From an uncultured Clostridia bacterium (GTDB taxonomy: Bacteria > Bacillota > Clostridia > Christensenellales > Borkfalkiaceae): 64,000 nucleotides of DNA. Both the position numbers and the translations under genes were made by a program. Positions within the stretch are counted from its first letter, which is position 1, and every line of letters starts with the position of its first letter. The DNA lies in assembly GCA_944367045.1 (NCBI GenBank), contig CALVWI010000007.1, positions 1 to 64,000 of the forward strand. The letters are read 5' to 3'. Positions 40,061 through 49,637 of this stretch are shown here, in pieces. Under the pieces are notes generated by a model. That model was not told the origin of the DNA and did no database searches. It saw nothing but the letters and a program-made list of their open reading frames with translations.

Positions 40061-41644
40061 TTAAAAGAGCGGCGCGAACGCCTTTAAGATTTCGCACACG
40101 CCCCGCCAGACGACGCTCTTCTTCGCGTCCTCCTCCGTCTGCAAAGCGCACTTTTCAAACGTCGCGAGATAGTCCGCCTTGAGTTCCTCGTTGGCGGCCG
40201 TGCGGTACATGAACACCGCGTTCTCGTAGTGGTGCATGAGCGAGCGGTAGTCGAGGTTGATGGTACCCACGACGCTCACGTCGTCGTCCGCGAGAAAGCT
40301 CTTGGCATGGACGAAGCCGGGGAGATACTCGTAGATCTTCACGCCGCCCTTGATGAGCGCCATGTAGTTGGAGCGGGTGAGCGCGAATGCCGTCTTTTTA
40401 TCGGGAATGTGCGGCACGACGATGCGCACGTCCACCCCCCTCGCCGCCGCCGAGACGAGCGCCTCGCGCATACGGTAGTCGAGAATGAGGTAGGGCGTCA
40501 TGATCCACACATAGTCCTTGGCGACGCTTAAGATATTGATGTAGAGGTCCTCGCCGAGATGCCGCCCGTAGAGGGGAATGGGGCCGTCGCTGTACGGCTG
40601 CACGAAGCCCTCGCCCGTAATTTTCAGATCGCTCTCTTCGGGGAGCCAGCGTGCAAAGTCCTCCGTCTCGCCGCTGCAGAGGTCCCAGAAGCGCAGGAAC
40701 ATGAAGAGAAGGCTCTTGGCACCCTCGCCCTCGAGGCGCACCGCCGTGTCCTTCCACACGCCGTAGGGCTGCTTGACGTTGATGTACTCGTCCGCCAAAT
40801 TGATGCCGCCCGTGTAGGCGACCTTGCCGTCGATGACGGCGATCTTGCGGTGATCGCGGTTGTTGTGGAAGTTGGAGACGACGGGCACGAAGGGGTTGAA
40901 CTTATAGCACTTGATGCCCTGCTTGCGAAGGTATTTATAGTATCCCGCGCGCACATAGCCCATGCTGCCGATGTCGTCGTAGAGAACGCGCACTTCGACG
41001 CCCTCCTCCACCTTCTTCTTTAAGATCTCGAGGACGCTCCCCCACATCTCCCCGTACTCGATGATGAAGTACTCGAGGAAGATGTACTTCTTCGCGCTGT
41101 GCAGGTCGTAGAGGAAGTGGCGGAAGAAGTTCTCCCCCATCGGGTAGTACTGCGTCGCGGTGTTTGAATAGACGACGGCGTGCTCGTTCTTGGTGTAGAG
41201 CGCGCGCGAGACGCCCGCCCAGCGCCCCAAACTCTCTTTGAGCTCCTCGGGGGAGAGCATGGGCTTGGTGAACTTGTGTGCCTCCTGCTTTAAGGCGAGG
41301 AACTTCTTCCTCTGACGGCGGGAGGGGCGGTTGTAGGAGAACACCACATAGACGGCGACGCCGAACACGCTGAGCGCGACGATGCACAAAAGCCAAAGGA
41401 CTTTCGCCTCGGGCATCATGTTGCGGTTGATGATGTGAATGGCCGTCGCGACGAGCAGCAGCCAGCGCACGACGCTCGAGATGAGGTCGATCCACCATGC
41501 GCCGTCGGTGATGACGGCCTCGAGCACCAGTTTGAGCACATAGAACGCCCCCGCCACGACCAAAAACCCCGCGATGAACAGGGCGAGGATGGTGAGCGCC
41601 ACCAGCGTAAAGCGGCTGAGTAAAATTCGTAAACGTCTCTTCAT
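40061..41644 (-). CDS. cls: Cardiolipin synthase
   Basis: Phospholipase-D family enzyme condensing phosphatidylglycerol to cardiolipin. Two or three N-terminal membrane helices; two HKD motifs, HRKIAVID (about 264) and HAKSFLAD (about 445); NNRDHRK and GTINLDYRS contexts are typical of bacterial Cls. ATG at 41644 is preferred: the frame opens further upstream but that part lies within the preceding gene and is low in plausibility. About 527 aa, normal for the family. Confidence 0.92.
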   Translation of the reverse strand: MKRRLRILLSRFTLVALTILALFIAGFLVVAGAFYVLKLVLEAVITDGAWWIDLISSVVRWLLLVATAIHIINRNMMPEAKVLWLLCIVALSVFGVAVYVVFSYNRPSRRQRKKFLALKQEAHKFTKPMLSPEELKESLGRWAGVSRALYTKNEHAVVYSNTATQYYPMGENFFRHFLYDLHSAKKYIFLEYFIIEYGEMWGSVLEILKKKVEEGVEVRVLYDDIGSMGYVRAGYYKYLRKQGIKCYKFNPFVPVVSNFHNNRDHRKIAVIDGKVAYTGGINLADEYINVKQPYGVWKDTAVRLEGEGAKSLLFMFLRFWDLCSGETEDFARWLPEESDLKITGEGFVQPYSDGPIPLYGRHLGEDLYINILSVAKDYVWIMTPYLILDYRMREALVSAAARGVDVRIVVPHIPDKKTAFALTRSNYMALIKGGVKIYEYLPGFVHAKSFLADDDVSVVGTINLDYRSLMHHYENAVFMYRTAANEELKADYLATFEKCALQTEEDAKKSVVWRGVCEILKAFAPLF

Positions 41645-41687
41645 ATGTGCCTTTTCCGTTATTGATAATACCCGAATTCGGGGCGGT

Positions 41688-42377
41688 TCAAGCAGTTTCG
41701 AAGGTGCAGCCCGCGGGGAGATAGGCGACGAAGCGCTCGACGCCGAGCACGCTCTCCCAAAGCTCCCCGTCGCGGAGGAAGTAGGAACTCGGGGCGACGA
41801 CATGGGTGAGGAGGCTGTCCTTAAGGTCATTCTCCCCTATCTCGCTCTCTTCCGTGAGATAGAGGGTCTGCGCGCCCGAATTGAGAAGAAAGTTCCCTTC
41901 GAAGCTGCCCGCAAGCAGGACGATTTCGGAAAACTGCGTCCTTTCGGTGCGCCAGACGCGGGTGCCGTCCCACGCGAAGGGCTCCCCGTCGTAGTATGCC
42001 CTTTCGCGGTAGAATTTCTCCACGGCCAGCTGCTCGAGGGGCGTGAGATCGCTCCCGTCGAGGGTGAGAAGCTCCAACAGCGTGCCGTTTTCGAGCGTTT
42101 CGACGACGGACGCAAGACATTCGGATGCACGGACCACCCCGCACGTGCCGCTGCGCTCCAAGAGGACGCCCTCGCTTGAAACGCCCGCAAGATAGGGAAG
42201 GACGGAGGAAAGCGTCTCGGACGAGGTGCCGTCCTCCCAGTCGCAGGAGAAGCTGTCGGCCTCGGCGATCTCCCTCGGGCGGGGCAGGAGCACGATGAGC
42301 GCGAGCCCCGCAAGCAGCAGGACGAGGGCGAGGGCGAGCGCCGTCCTGAGCGCGTTGTGGCGAGTTTTGTCCGTCAT
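41688..42377 (-). CDS. Membrane-anchored hypothetical protein (229 aa)
   Basis: One N-terminal membrane helix (about 11-31, ALALALVLLLAGLALIVLL) followed by an extracytoplasmic acidic domain with two cysteines (CDWEDG near 45, CGVV near 79) that could form a disulfide. Overlaps trmL by 4 nt (ATGA). I do not recognise the family. Confidence 0.65.
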   Translation of the reverse strand: MTDKTRHNALRTALALALVLLLAGLALIVLLPRPREIAEADSFSCDWEDGTSSETLSSVLPYLAGVSSEGVLLERSGTCGVVRASECLASVVETLENGTLLELLTLDGSDLTPLEQLAVEKFYRERAYYDGEPFAWDGTRVWRTERTQFSEIVLLAGSFEGNFLLNSGAQTLYLTEESEIGENDLKDSLLTHVVAPSSYFLRDGELWESVLGVERFVAYLPAGCTFETA

Positions 42378-42865
42378 AAGTCGAGGCGGTGCTGCGAATC
42401 CGTCTTACAGAGCGCCAAAAAGTCATTCTGGCGCAGGCCCTCGTAGACGGCGATGGCGACGGAATTGGAGAGGTTGAGCGAGCGCGCCTCCTCCCGCATG
42501 GGGATGCGCACGCACGCCGCAGGGTGCTTGAGAAGCAGCTCGTTGGGAAGGCCCTTCGTCTCCTTGCCGAACACCAAGTAGTCGCCCTCGCGATAAGCGG
42601 CGTCCGAATAGGTGCGGGGAGATTTGGTCGTGAAGAAGTGGAGCTTCTCCTCGGGCACGCCCGAAAGGGCCTCCTCCACGCAGTCGTGCAATACGACGTT
42701 GACGAGGTACCAGTAGTCGAGACCCGCGCGCTTTAAGTACTTGTCGGAAATTTCAAAGCCGAGCGGGCGCACGAGATGCAAGGTACAACCCGTGGCGGCG
42801 CAGGTGCGCGCGATGTTGCCCGCGTTCTGCGGGATCTCCGGCTCGACGAGCACGACGTGGAACAT
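42374..42865 (-). CDS. trmL: tRNA (cytidine(34)-2'-O)-methyltransferase
   Basis: SPOUT-class methylase acting on the wobble base of tRNA-Leu. Full family pattern: VLVEPEIPQNAGNIARTCAATG at the start, LVFGKETKGLP near 98-108, and IPMREEARSLNLSNSVAIAVYE near 122-143, which forms the knot. 163 aa, standard length. Confidence 0.95.
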   Translation of the reverse strand: MFHVVLVEPEIPQNAGNIARTCAATGCTLHLVRPLGFEISDKYLKRAGLDYWYLVNVVLHDCVEEALSGVPEEKLHFFTTKSPRTYSDAAYREGDYLVFGKETKGLPNELLLKHPAACVRIPMREEARSLNLSNSVAIAVYEGLRQNDFLALCKTDSQHRLDL

Positions 42866-43039
42866 ATCTTCCCTCCCTGTGTCTTTCCCTCCATTTTAAG
42901 CGGGAGCGCGCCCGATGTCAAGCACTGATTTATGAAAATTGTGTTATAGAGCGTGCCCCGCGCCCCTCTCCCCGAAAAAAGGCACGAAAAAGACCGCCCG
43001 TGCGGACGGCCCTCCCCCTGATTTATTTCCGGCGCGGCT

Positions 43040-43795
43040 TCAGCCCATGTTCTCCAAGATGAGCTTATCGGCGACGAGCGCGATGAACTCGCTGTTGGTG
43101 GGCTTTTCGGTGCCGATGTAGACGCGCGCCCCGAAGATGGCGTTGACCGCGTCGATGCGGCCGCGGTTCCATGCGACCTCGATGGCGTGGCGGATGGCGC
43201 GCTCCACCTTGCTCGCCGTCGTCTGGAACTTCTCCCCGATGACGGGATAGAGGCCCTTCGTGACGTTGTTGATGACGTGCGGGTCCTCAACGGCCATCTT
43301 GATGCCCTCGCGCAGGTAGGCATACCCCTTGATGTGGGGCGGGATGCCGATGGAGATGAAGATGTTGCTGATGCGCTCGTCGAGGGAGTTGGCGCGGCGG
43401 CGCTCCAAGCTCTCGCGCTTGACGGGCTCGCCCGCGACTTCGGCGGCGCGCTCCGCAACGACGGACGCTTCGACGGGCTTCATGAGGTAGTACCTCGCCC
43501 CGAGCGCGATGGCGCGGTTGATGATCTTATCGTCCGAGAAGTTGCCCATGACGATGAACGCGCACTTCTTCTCGCTGCGGCGGGCCTCCTCCATCACCGT
43601 GAATCCGTCGAACCCCTTCAGAAAGAGGCTTAAGATCACGATGTCGGGATCTTCGCTCTTGAGAAGGGCGATGCCCTCCTCCCCGCTTGCCGAGACGCCG
43701 CACACCTCCCATCCCGTGCGAGAGGCGATCTGTTCCTTGAGTTCATTTGCAAATGCTTCGTTGCTTTCCAGGATCAACACCCGTTCCGTCTTCAT
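43040..43795 (-). CDS. spo0A: Spo0A-type sporulation regulator with degenerate receiver
   Basis: The C-terminal DNA-binding domain is clearly Spo0A (ISNIFISIGIPPHIKGYAYL, YPVIGEKFQTTASKVERAIRHA, IDAVNAIFG). The receiver half is altered: position 56, the phospho-acceptor Asp in known Spo0A, is Ser (VILSLFLKGFDG). The acidic pair at 10-11 is Glu-Ser rather than Asp-Asp. The Lys in LMKPVEAS is kept. The protein is full length with a normal ribosome site, so this looks like a functional but phosphorylation-independent variant, or a paralogue of a true Spo0A elsewhere. Two 0A-box-like sites lie upstream. Confidence 0.9.
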   Translation of the reverse strand: MKTERVLILESNEAFANELKEQIASRTGWEVCGVSASGEEGIALLKSEDPDIVILSLFLKGFDGFTVMEEARRSEKKCAFIVMGNFSDDKIINRAIALGARYYLMKPVEASVVAERAAEVAGEPVKRESLERRRANSLDERISNIFISIGIPPHIKGYAYLREGIKMAVEDPHVINNVTKGLYPVIGEKFQTTASKVERAIRHAIEVAWNRGRIDAVNAIFGARVYIGTEKPTNSEFIALVADKLILENMG

Positions 43796-43825
43796 TTTTC
43801 TGCCCCCAGATGAGTTGATACCTGT

Positions 43826-43854
43826 ATTATAATTCAGCTTTTTGCCGTTGTAAA
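43826..43854 (-). promoter_or_regulatory. Promoter of spo0A
   Basis: TTTACA (43854-43849), 17-nt spacer, TATAAT (43831-43826) on the minus strand, about 30 nt before the start codon. Confidence 0.7.
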
Positions 43855-43894
43855 GCTATTTTTGTAAAAAAGTCATTGATTTTTTTACAAAAGT

Positions 43895-43919
43895 CGTCGA
43901 ATTGTGTAAAAAAGTCGAA
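43895..43919 (+). promoter_or_regulatory. Two 0A-box-like sequences upstream of spo0A
   Basis: CGTCGAA (43895-43901) and AGTCGAA (43913-43919) each differ by one base from the TGTCGAA core of the Spo0A box. They are 18 bp apart and 40-65 bp upstream of the -35, consistent with autoregulation. The words GTAAAAAAGTC also recur here. Confidence 0.45.
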
Positions 43920-43979
43920 AACCTTGCCAAACGGTGCCGAATTTGCCTTCGGAAGGGCCGCTTTTATGATGAGAAAGAC

Positions 43980-44015
43980 GCCGCGCGGCCGCCCCGAAAG
44001 AGGCGGCCGCGCGGC
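43980..44015. terminator. Large GC-rich hairpin
   Basis: GCCGCGCGGCCGCC paired with GGCGGCCGCGCGGC around an 8-nt loop, between the ABC-F gene and spo0A. No strong T tract follows on the minus strand; it may still slow transcription. Confidence 0.5.
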
Positions 44016-44065
44016 ATAAAACTTTAGCGTCGTACAATTTACCACCGAGAGTTCGGCGGGTTTTA

Positions 44066-45643
44066 TCAGCCCTCCACGCTGTCGAGGTACTCGTCGAAGG
44101 TGATGCTCTTGTCGTAGACCTTGGTGCCGTCGAGGACGATGATGCGGTTGGCGACGGTGTTCATGAGCTCCTGGTCGTGCGACGTCAAGAGCATGCAGCC
44201 CTTGAACGCCGTGAGGCCGTTGTTGAGGGAAGTGATGGACTCGAGGTCGAGGTGGTTGGTGGGCTCATCGAAGATGAGGAAGTTGCCGCCCTCGAGCATC
44301 ATCTTGGCGAGCATGCAGCGCACCTTCTCGCCGCCCGAGAGGACCTTCGCTTCCTTGAGCGCCTCCTCGCCCGAGAAGAGCATGCGTCCCAGCCAGCCGC
44401 GGAGGTACTCCTCGTAGTGGTCCTTGGAAAACTGCGAGAGCCACTGCACGAGCGTCAGAGAGCAGCCGTCGAAGTACTCGGAGTTGTTCTGCGGGAAGTA
44501 GGAATACGAGATGGTCTTGCCCCACTTGACGGTGCCCTCGTCGGGCTCCTCCTTGCCCGTCAGGATGTCGTAGAGCATGGTGACGGCCGTCGACTTGTCG
44601 GAGAGGACGCCGATCTTGTCCCCCTTCTGCACGGTGAAGGAGACGTTCTCGAAATACCCCTTCTTGGTGAGGCCCTCGACGGTGAGGATGTCGTTGCCGA
44701 TCTCGCGCTCGTACTTGAAGTCGATGAAGGGGTACTTGCGGAGAGAGGGCTTGAAGTCGGAGATGGTGAGCTTTTCGAGCTCCTTCTTGCGGGAGGTCGC
44801 CTGACGCGACTTGCTCGCGTTCGCCGCGAAGCGGGCGATGAATTCCTTGAGCTCCTGCGCGCGCTGCTCCGCCTTCTTGTTGGCGTCCTTCTGCTGGCGC
44901 GCCATGAGCTGCGAGGTCTGATACCAGAAGTCGTAGTTGCCCAAGTAGAGGTTGATCTTGCCGTAGTCGACGTCGCAGATGTGCGTGCAGACCTTATTCA
45001 GGAAGTGACGGTTGTGCGAGACGATGATGATGGTGTTCTCGAAGTCGAGAAGGTAATTTTCGAGCCAGCGCACCGTCTTGAGGTCGAGGTTGTTGGTGGG
45101 CTCGTCCAAAAGGAGCACGTCGGGGTTGCCGAAGAGCGCCTGCGCGAGCAGCACCTTGACCTTCTGCTTTGCGTCCAGCTCGCCCATCTGAAGGTTGTGG
45201 TACTCGGCGGGGATGTCGAGCTCGTTCAGAAGGGTCTCCGCTTCGCTCTCGGCCTCCCAGCCGCCGAGCTCCGCGAACTCGCTTTCGAGCTCCGCCGCCC
45301 GGACGCCGTCCTCCTCGGTGAACTCGGCGTGGGCATAGAGCGCGTCCTTCTCGTCCATGACTTCGACGAGGCGCTTGTGGCCGAGCATGACGGTACGCAG
45401 CACCGTCTCGAAGTCGTATTTATTCTGGTTCTGCGCGAGCACGCTCATGCGCTCGTTCTTGCCGAGCGTCACCTCGCCCTTGTTGGGCTCGATCTCGCCC
45501 GAGAGCACCTTCAAAAAGGTACTCTTCCCCGCGCCGTTGGCGCCGATGATGCCGTAGCAGTTGCCCGCCGTGAATTTGAGGTTGACGTCCTCGAAGAGTT
45601 TTTTGCTGCCGTATTGCAGGCTGACGCCCGTGACCTGTAACAT
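44066..45643 (-). CDS. ABC-F family ATPase (YkpA/YbiT-like) with degenerate motifs
   Basis: Soluble two-domain ABC-F protein, probably ribosome-associated. The first domain has an intact Walker A (GANGAGKST, about 36) and Walker B (VLLLDEPTNNLD), but its signature is MGELDAKQK instead of LSGGQ. The second has an intact signature (LSGGEKVR, about 434) and Walker B (FLIFDEPTNHLD), but its Walker A is VLSDKSTAV, without the glycines. Since sites form between Walker A of one domain and the signature of the other, one site is intact and the other should be dead. No antibiotic-resistance signature is apparent. Confidence 0.9.
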   Translation of the reverse strand: MLQVTGVSLQYGSKKLFEDVNLKFTAGNCYGIIGANGAGKSTFLKVLSGEIEPNKGEVTLGKNERMSVLAQNQNKYDFETVLRTVMLGHKRLVEVMDEKDALYAHAEFTEEDGVRAAELESEFAELGGWEAESEAETLLNELDIPAEYHNLQMGELDAKQKVKVLLAQALFGNPDVLLLDEPTNNLDLKTVRWLENYLLDFENTIIIVSHNRHFLNKVCTHICDVDYGKINLYLGNYDFWYQTSQLMARQQKDANKKAEQRAQELKEFIARFAANASKSRQATSRKKELEKLTISDFKPSLRKYPFIDFKYEREIGNDILTVEGLTKKGYFENVSFTVQKGDKIGVLSDKSTAVTMLYDILTGKEEPDEGTVKWGKTISYSYFPQNNSEYFDGCSLTLVQWLSQFSKDHYEEYLRGWLGRMLFSGEEALKEAKVLSGGEKVRCMLAKMMLEGGNFLIFDEPTNHLDLESITSLNNGLTAFKGCMLLTSHDQELMNTVANRIIVLDGTKVYDKSITFDEYLDSVEG

Positions 45644-45792
45644 AGTGTTCCTCTCGCCCGAAGTTTTTTCCTATTATACCAAACGGGGCAAAATTTTACA
45701 ACCGAAAGCGCGGAGGAAATGAAATTTCACGCCAAATGACGTGAACGGACAAAGAAATCTGTACTTTCCTGTTGTTTTTTTGAAAATGTGCC

Positions 45793-45821
45793 TTGACTTC
45801 ACGCGGGAAAGCGGCTATAAT
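45793..45821 (+). promoter_or_regulatory. Promoter of nifJ
   Basis: TTGACT (45793-45798), 17-nt spacer, TATAAT (45816-45821), about 78 nt before the start codon. Confidence 0.75.
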
Positions 45822-45898
45822 AAAGGCGGTGACGCAAAGGCGCCCGCCTTTTCGCGCGCCGAAACGATGAATTCTTTAATATTTATGGAGGTTTTAGG

Positions 45899-48800
45899 AT
45901 GACTAAAATGACAATCGACGGCAATACCGCCGCCTCCCACGTCGCTTACGCCTTCTCGGAAGTGGCGGCCATCTACCCCATCACGCCTTCCTCGCCCATG
46001 GCGGAGTCCGCGGATGAGTGGGCCACCCAGGGCAGAGTGAACATGTGGGGACAGAAGCTCCGCATCGCAGAGATGCAGTCCGAAGGCGGCGCGGCAGGCG
46101 CCGTGCACGGCTCGCTCTCCGCAGGCGCGCTGACGACGACCTACACCGCTTCCCAGGGGCTCCTTCTCATGATCCCCAATATGTACAAGATCTCGGGCGA
46201 ACTTCTCCCGATGGTCATGCACGTTTCGGCGCGTGCGCTTGCCGCACATTCCCTGAACATCTTCGGCGACCATGCGGACGTCATGGCCTGCCGTCAGACG
46301 GGCTTCGCCATGATCGCCTCCTGCTCGGTGCAGGAAGTCATGGACCTCGCCCTCGTCGCACACCTCTCCACCCTCCGTGCGCGCGTTCCCTTCATCTCCT
46401 TCTTCGACGGCTTCCGTACCTCCCACGAGGTCAGTAAGATCGACGTCATCTCCTATGAGGAAATGAAGGCCATCGTCGACAAGAAGGGCCTTGAGAAGGA
46501 CATCGCAGACTTCCGCGCAAGGGCACTCAACCCCGAGCACCCCATCCAGAAGGGCACGGCGCAGAACGGCGATACCTACTTCCAGAACCGCGAGACCGCC
46601 AACAGCTACTACCTCGCCACCCCCGCCATCGTGCAGGAGATGATGGACGAGGTCTCCGCGCTCACGGGCAGAAGCTACCACCTCTTTGACTACGTCGGCG
46701 CTCCCGATGCCGAGGAAGTCATCGTCATCATGGGTTCGGGCGCAGAGACGGTGGAAGAGTCCATCAACAAGCTCAACGCGATGGGCAAGAAGTACGGCCT
46801 CATCAAGGTCCGTCTGTATCGCCCCTTCGTCTCCGATGCGTTCGTCAAGGCCATCCCTTCGACCTGCAAGAAGATGGCTGTCCTCGACAGAACGAAGGAG
46901 CCCGGCTCCCTCGGCGAGCCCCTCTACCTCGACGTCTGCACCGCGCTCCTCGAGCACGGCATCAAGGACATCACCGTCGTCGGCGGCAGATACGGCCTCG
47001 GTTCCAAGGAGTTCAACCCCTCGATGGTGCTCTCCGTCTATAAGAACCTTGAGAAGGACGAGCCTAAGAACCACTTCACCGTGGGTATCTACGAGGATGT
47101 GACGAACAGCTCGCTCGACTTCTCCGAGAAGTTCGACGCCGCTCCCGCAGGTTCCACCTCCTGCAAGTTCTACGGCCTCGGCTCGGACGGCACGGTCGGT
47201 GCGAACAAGAACTCCATCAAGATCATCGGCGACCACACCGATATGTACGCGCAGGCATACTTCTTCTACGATTCCAAGAAGTCGGGCGGCATCACCGTCT
47301 CCCACCTCCGTTTCGGCAAGACGCCCATCCAGAGCGAGTACCTCATCGATGCAGCAGACTTCATCGCCTGCCACAACCCCTCCTACATCATCCGCTACGA
47401 CATGGTGAGCGACTTGAAGGACGGCGGTTCCTTCCTCCTCAACGCGCCCTGGACGACGCTGGAAGAGCTCGAAGTCAACCTTCCCGCAAAGGTCAAGAAC
47501 ACGCTCGCCAAGAAGCACGCGAAGCTGTATGTCATCGACGCTATCTCGATCGCGGCCAAGCTCGGCCTCCGCGGCAGGACGAACACCATCCTTCAGTCGG
47601 CATTCTTCCTCATCAATGAGCAGATCATGCCCTACACCGAGGCAGTCGACCTCATGAAGAAGATGGCATACAAGTCCTTCGCAAGAAAGGGCGACGCCGT
47701 CGTGCAGATGAACTACAACGCCATCGACTCCGCGAAGGAGCACCTCGTCAAGATCGACATCCCCGAGAGCTGGGCTACGACCACCGAGGGCGCAGAGATG
47801 ATCAAGCTCGCGGACAACGACTACTTCCGCAAGGTCATCGCTCCCATCCTCGCGCTCGAGGGCGACAAACTTCCTTCCTCCGCCTTCAATGCGGACGGCT
47901 CCGTGCCCACCGGTACCACCAAGTACGAGAAGCGCGGCGTCGCCGTCATGGTTCCCAAGTGGGTGAAAGAGAACTGCGTGCAGTGCAACCAGTGCTCCTT
48001 CGTCTGCCCTCACGCCTGTATCCGTCCCGCACTCGTCAAAGAGGGCGCAGACAAGCCCGCCGACTTCGACACCAAGCCTGCAACGGGCATCAAGGGCTAT
48101 GAGTTCCGTATGCAGGTCTCCCCTCTCGACTGCATGGGCTGCGGCGTCTGCGCAGAGGTCTGCCCCGGCATGAAGGGCAACAAGGCGCTCGTCATGACGC
48201 CGTTTGCCGAGCTCGAAGTCACCGAAGCCAAGAACTGGGAGTACGCCGTCGACCTTCCCGAAGTCGACCTCTCCGAGGTCAAGATGGCGGACGTCAAGAA
48301 GTCTCAGTTCACACCTTCGCTGTTTGAGTTCTCCGGCGCATGCGCAGGCTGCGGCGAGACGCCTTACGTCAAGGTCGTCACGCAGCTGTTCGGCGACAGA
48401 ATGATCATCGCGAACGCAACGGGCTGCTCGTCCATCTACGGCGGTTCCTCCCCTACCTGCCCCTACACGGTCAACAAACAGGGCCACGGCCCCGCATGGG
48501 CAAACTCCCTGTTCGAGGACAACGCAGAGTTCGGCTACGGCATGAACCTTGCTTACAAGGCAAGAAGAGCTGCGCTCAAGGACAAGATCGAGAAGCTCGA
48601 AGAGGTCTGGGCAACCGAGAACGCCGAGGGCAAGGCTGCCTGCGAGGCGTGGGTCGCGAACATGAACGATGCAGAGGGCAGCAAGAAGGCCTCCGCAGCG
48701 CTCATCGCAGAGCTCGAGAAGCACACCTCCTGCCCGACCTGCGGCACGCTTGTCAACGACATCCTCAAGGATAAGGACTGCCTCGTCAAGAAGTCCTTCT

Positions 48801-49435
48801 GGATCATTGGCGGCGACGGCTGGGCATACGACATCGGTTACGGCGGCCTCGACCACGTCCTTGCCTCCGGCGAAGACGTCAACGTGCTCGTCCTCGATAC
48901 CGAGGTCTACTCCAACACGGGCGGCCAGGCTTCGAAGTCCACGCCTATCGGCGCGGTCGCGAAGTTCGCATCGAGCGGCAAGCGCGTCAAGAAGAAGGAC
49001 CTCGGCATGATCGCAGCTACCTACGGCTATGTCTACGTCGCACAGTGCGCGATGGGTTCGGACAAGGCACAGCTCGTCAAGGCCCTCAAGGAAGCAGAAG
49101 CTTACCACGGCCCTTCGCTCATCATCTGCTACGCGCCTTGCATCAACCACGGCATCAACATGACGAAGTCCCAGTCCGAGGAGAAGGCGGCAGTCGACTG
49201 CGGCTACTGGCAGCTCTTCCGCTACAACCCCGAACTTGCCAAGGAGGGCAAGAACCCGTTCGTCCTCGATTCCAAGGATCCCACGGGCGACTACCAGGCA
49301 TTCATCCTCGGCGAGACGCGCTACGCTTCCCTCAAGAAGACGCAGCCCGCCGTTGCAGAGGAGCTCTTCAAGGAGACCGAGGAGTCTTCGAGAGAGCGTC
49401 TTGCAGGGTACAAGCACCTCGCAGGCAGAGAATAA
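45899..49435 (+). CDS. nifJ: Pyruvate:ferredoxin (flavodoxin) oxidoreductase
   Basis: Single-chain enzyme converting pyruvate and CoA to acetyl-CoA, CO2 and reduced ferredoxin. Domain order is the usual one: N-terminal pyrimidine-binding domain (YPITPSSPMAE), TGRSYHLFDY and the gamma domain, a double 4Fe-4S module (CVQCNQCSFVCPHAC about 693, CMGCGVCAEVCPG about 745), and the thiamine diphosphate domain starting CAGCGET (about 815) with the extra cluster cysteines and NTEVYSNTGGQAS-like text near 1000. 1178 aa is standard. GGAGG ribosome site. Monocistronic with a strong terminator; it supplies reduced ferredoxin that the Nfn complex at the right end can use. Confidence 0.97.
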   Translation: MTKMTIDGNTAASHVAYAFSEVAAIYPITPSSPMAESADEWATQGRVNMWGQKLRIAEMQSEGGAAGAVHGSLSAGALTTTYTASQGLLLMIPNMYKISGELLPMVMHVSARALAAHSLNIFGDHADVMACRQTGFAMIASCSVQEVMDLALVAHLSTLRARVPFISFFDGFRTSHEVSKIDVISYEEMKAIVDKKGLEKDIADFRARALNPEHPIQKGTAQNGDTYFQNRETANSYYLATPAIVQEMMDEVSALTGRSYHLFDYVGAPDAEEVIVIMGSGAETVEESINKLNAMGKKYGLIKVRLYRPFVSDAFVKAIPSTCKKMAVLDRTKEPGSLGEPLYLDVCTALLEHGIKDITVVGGRYGLGSKEFNPSMVLSVYKNLEKDEPKNHFTVGIYEDVTNSSLDFSEKFDAAPAGSTSCKFYGLGSDGTVGANKNSIKIIGDHTDMYAQAYFFYDSKKSGGITVSHLRFGKTPIQSEYLIDAADFIACHNPSYIIRYDMVSDLKDGGSFLLNAPWTTLEELEVNLPAKVKNTLAKKHAKLYVIDAISIAAKLGLRGRTNTILQSAFFLINEQIMPYTEAVDLMKKMAYKSFARKGDAVVQMNYNAIDSAKEHLVKIDIPESWATTTEGAEMIKLADNDYFRKVIAPILALEGDKLPSSAFNADGSVPTGTTKYEKRGVAVMVPKWVKENCVQCNQCSFVCPHACIRPALVKEGADKPADFDTKPATGIKGYEFRMQVSPLDCMGCGVCAEVCPGMKGNKALVMTPFAELEVTEAKNWEYAVDLPEVDLSEVKMADVKKSQFTPSLFEFSGACAGCGETPYVKVVTQLFGDRMIIANATGCSSIYGGSSPTCPYTVNKQGHGPAWANSLFEDNAEFGYGMNLAYKARRAALKDKIEKLEEVWATENAEGKAACEAWVANMNDAEGSKKASAALIAELEKHTSCPTCGTLVNDILKDKDCLVKKSFWIIGGDGWAYDIGYGGLDHVLASGEDVNVLVLDTEVYSNTGGQASKSTPIGAVAKFASSGKRVKKKDLGMIAATYGYVYVAQCAMGSDKAQLVKALKEAEAYHGPSLIICYAPCINHGINMTKSQSEEKAAVDCGYWQLFRYNPELAKEGKNPFVLDSKDPTGDYQAFILGETRYASLKKTQPAVAEELFKETEESSRERLAGYKHLAGRE

Positions 49436-49465
49436 GCACCTTTGCGGCATGACCGCATGAATACA

Positions 49466-49502
49466 AGAGAGACGGCTCTTTCGGGCCGTCTCTCTTTTTT
49501 TG
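49466..49502 (+). terminator. Terminator of nifJ
   Basis: AGAGAGACGGC-loop-GCCGTCTCTCT then a run of seven T. Confidence 0.88.
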
Positions 49503-49556
49503 TCTTTGCACGCGGTGCGCCCCTCGCGCCTTCCCGCATAATTTTTTGACAAGCCG

Positions 49557-49585
49557 TTGACAATACAATATGGGCGTGCTACAAT
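49557..49585 (+). promoter_or_regulatory. Promoter of mscS
   Basis: TTGACA (49557-49562), 17-nt spacer, TACAAT (49580-49585), about 50 nt before the start. Confidence 0.75.
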
Positions 49586-49637
49586 ATGGTTCGGGTGTGC
49601 CATACGCCCCCAAATAAAAACAATAAGGAGTGTTACT

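Noticed and set aside
44177-45640. A 487-codon plus-strand frame opposite the ABC-F gene
   Set aside because: Antisense shadow; the minus-strand ABC-F protein has intact family motifs.
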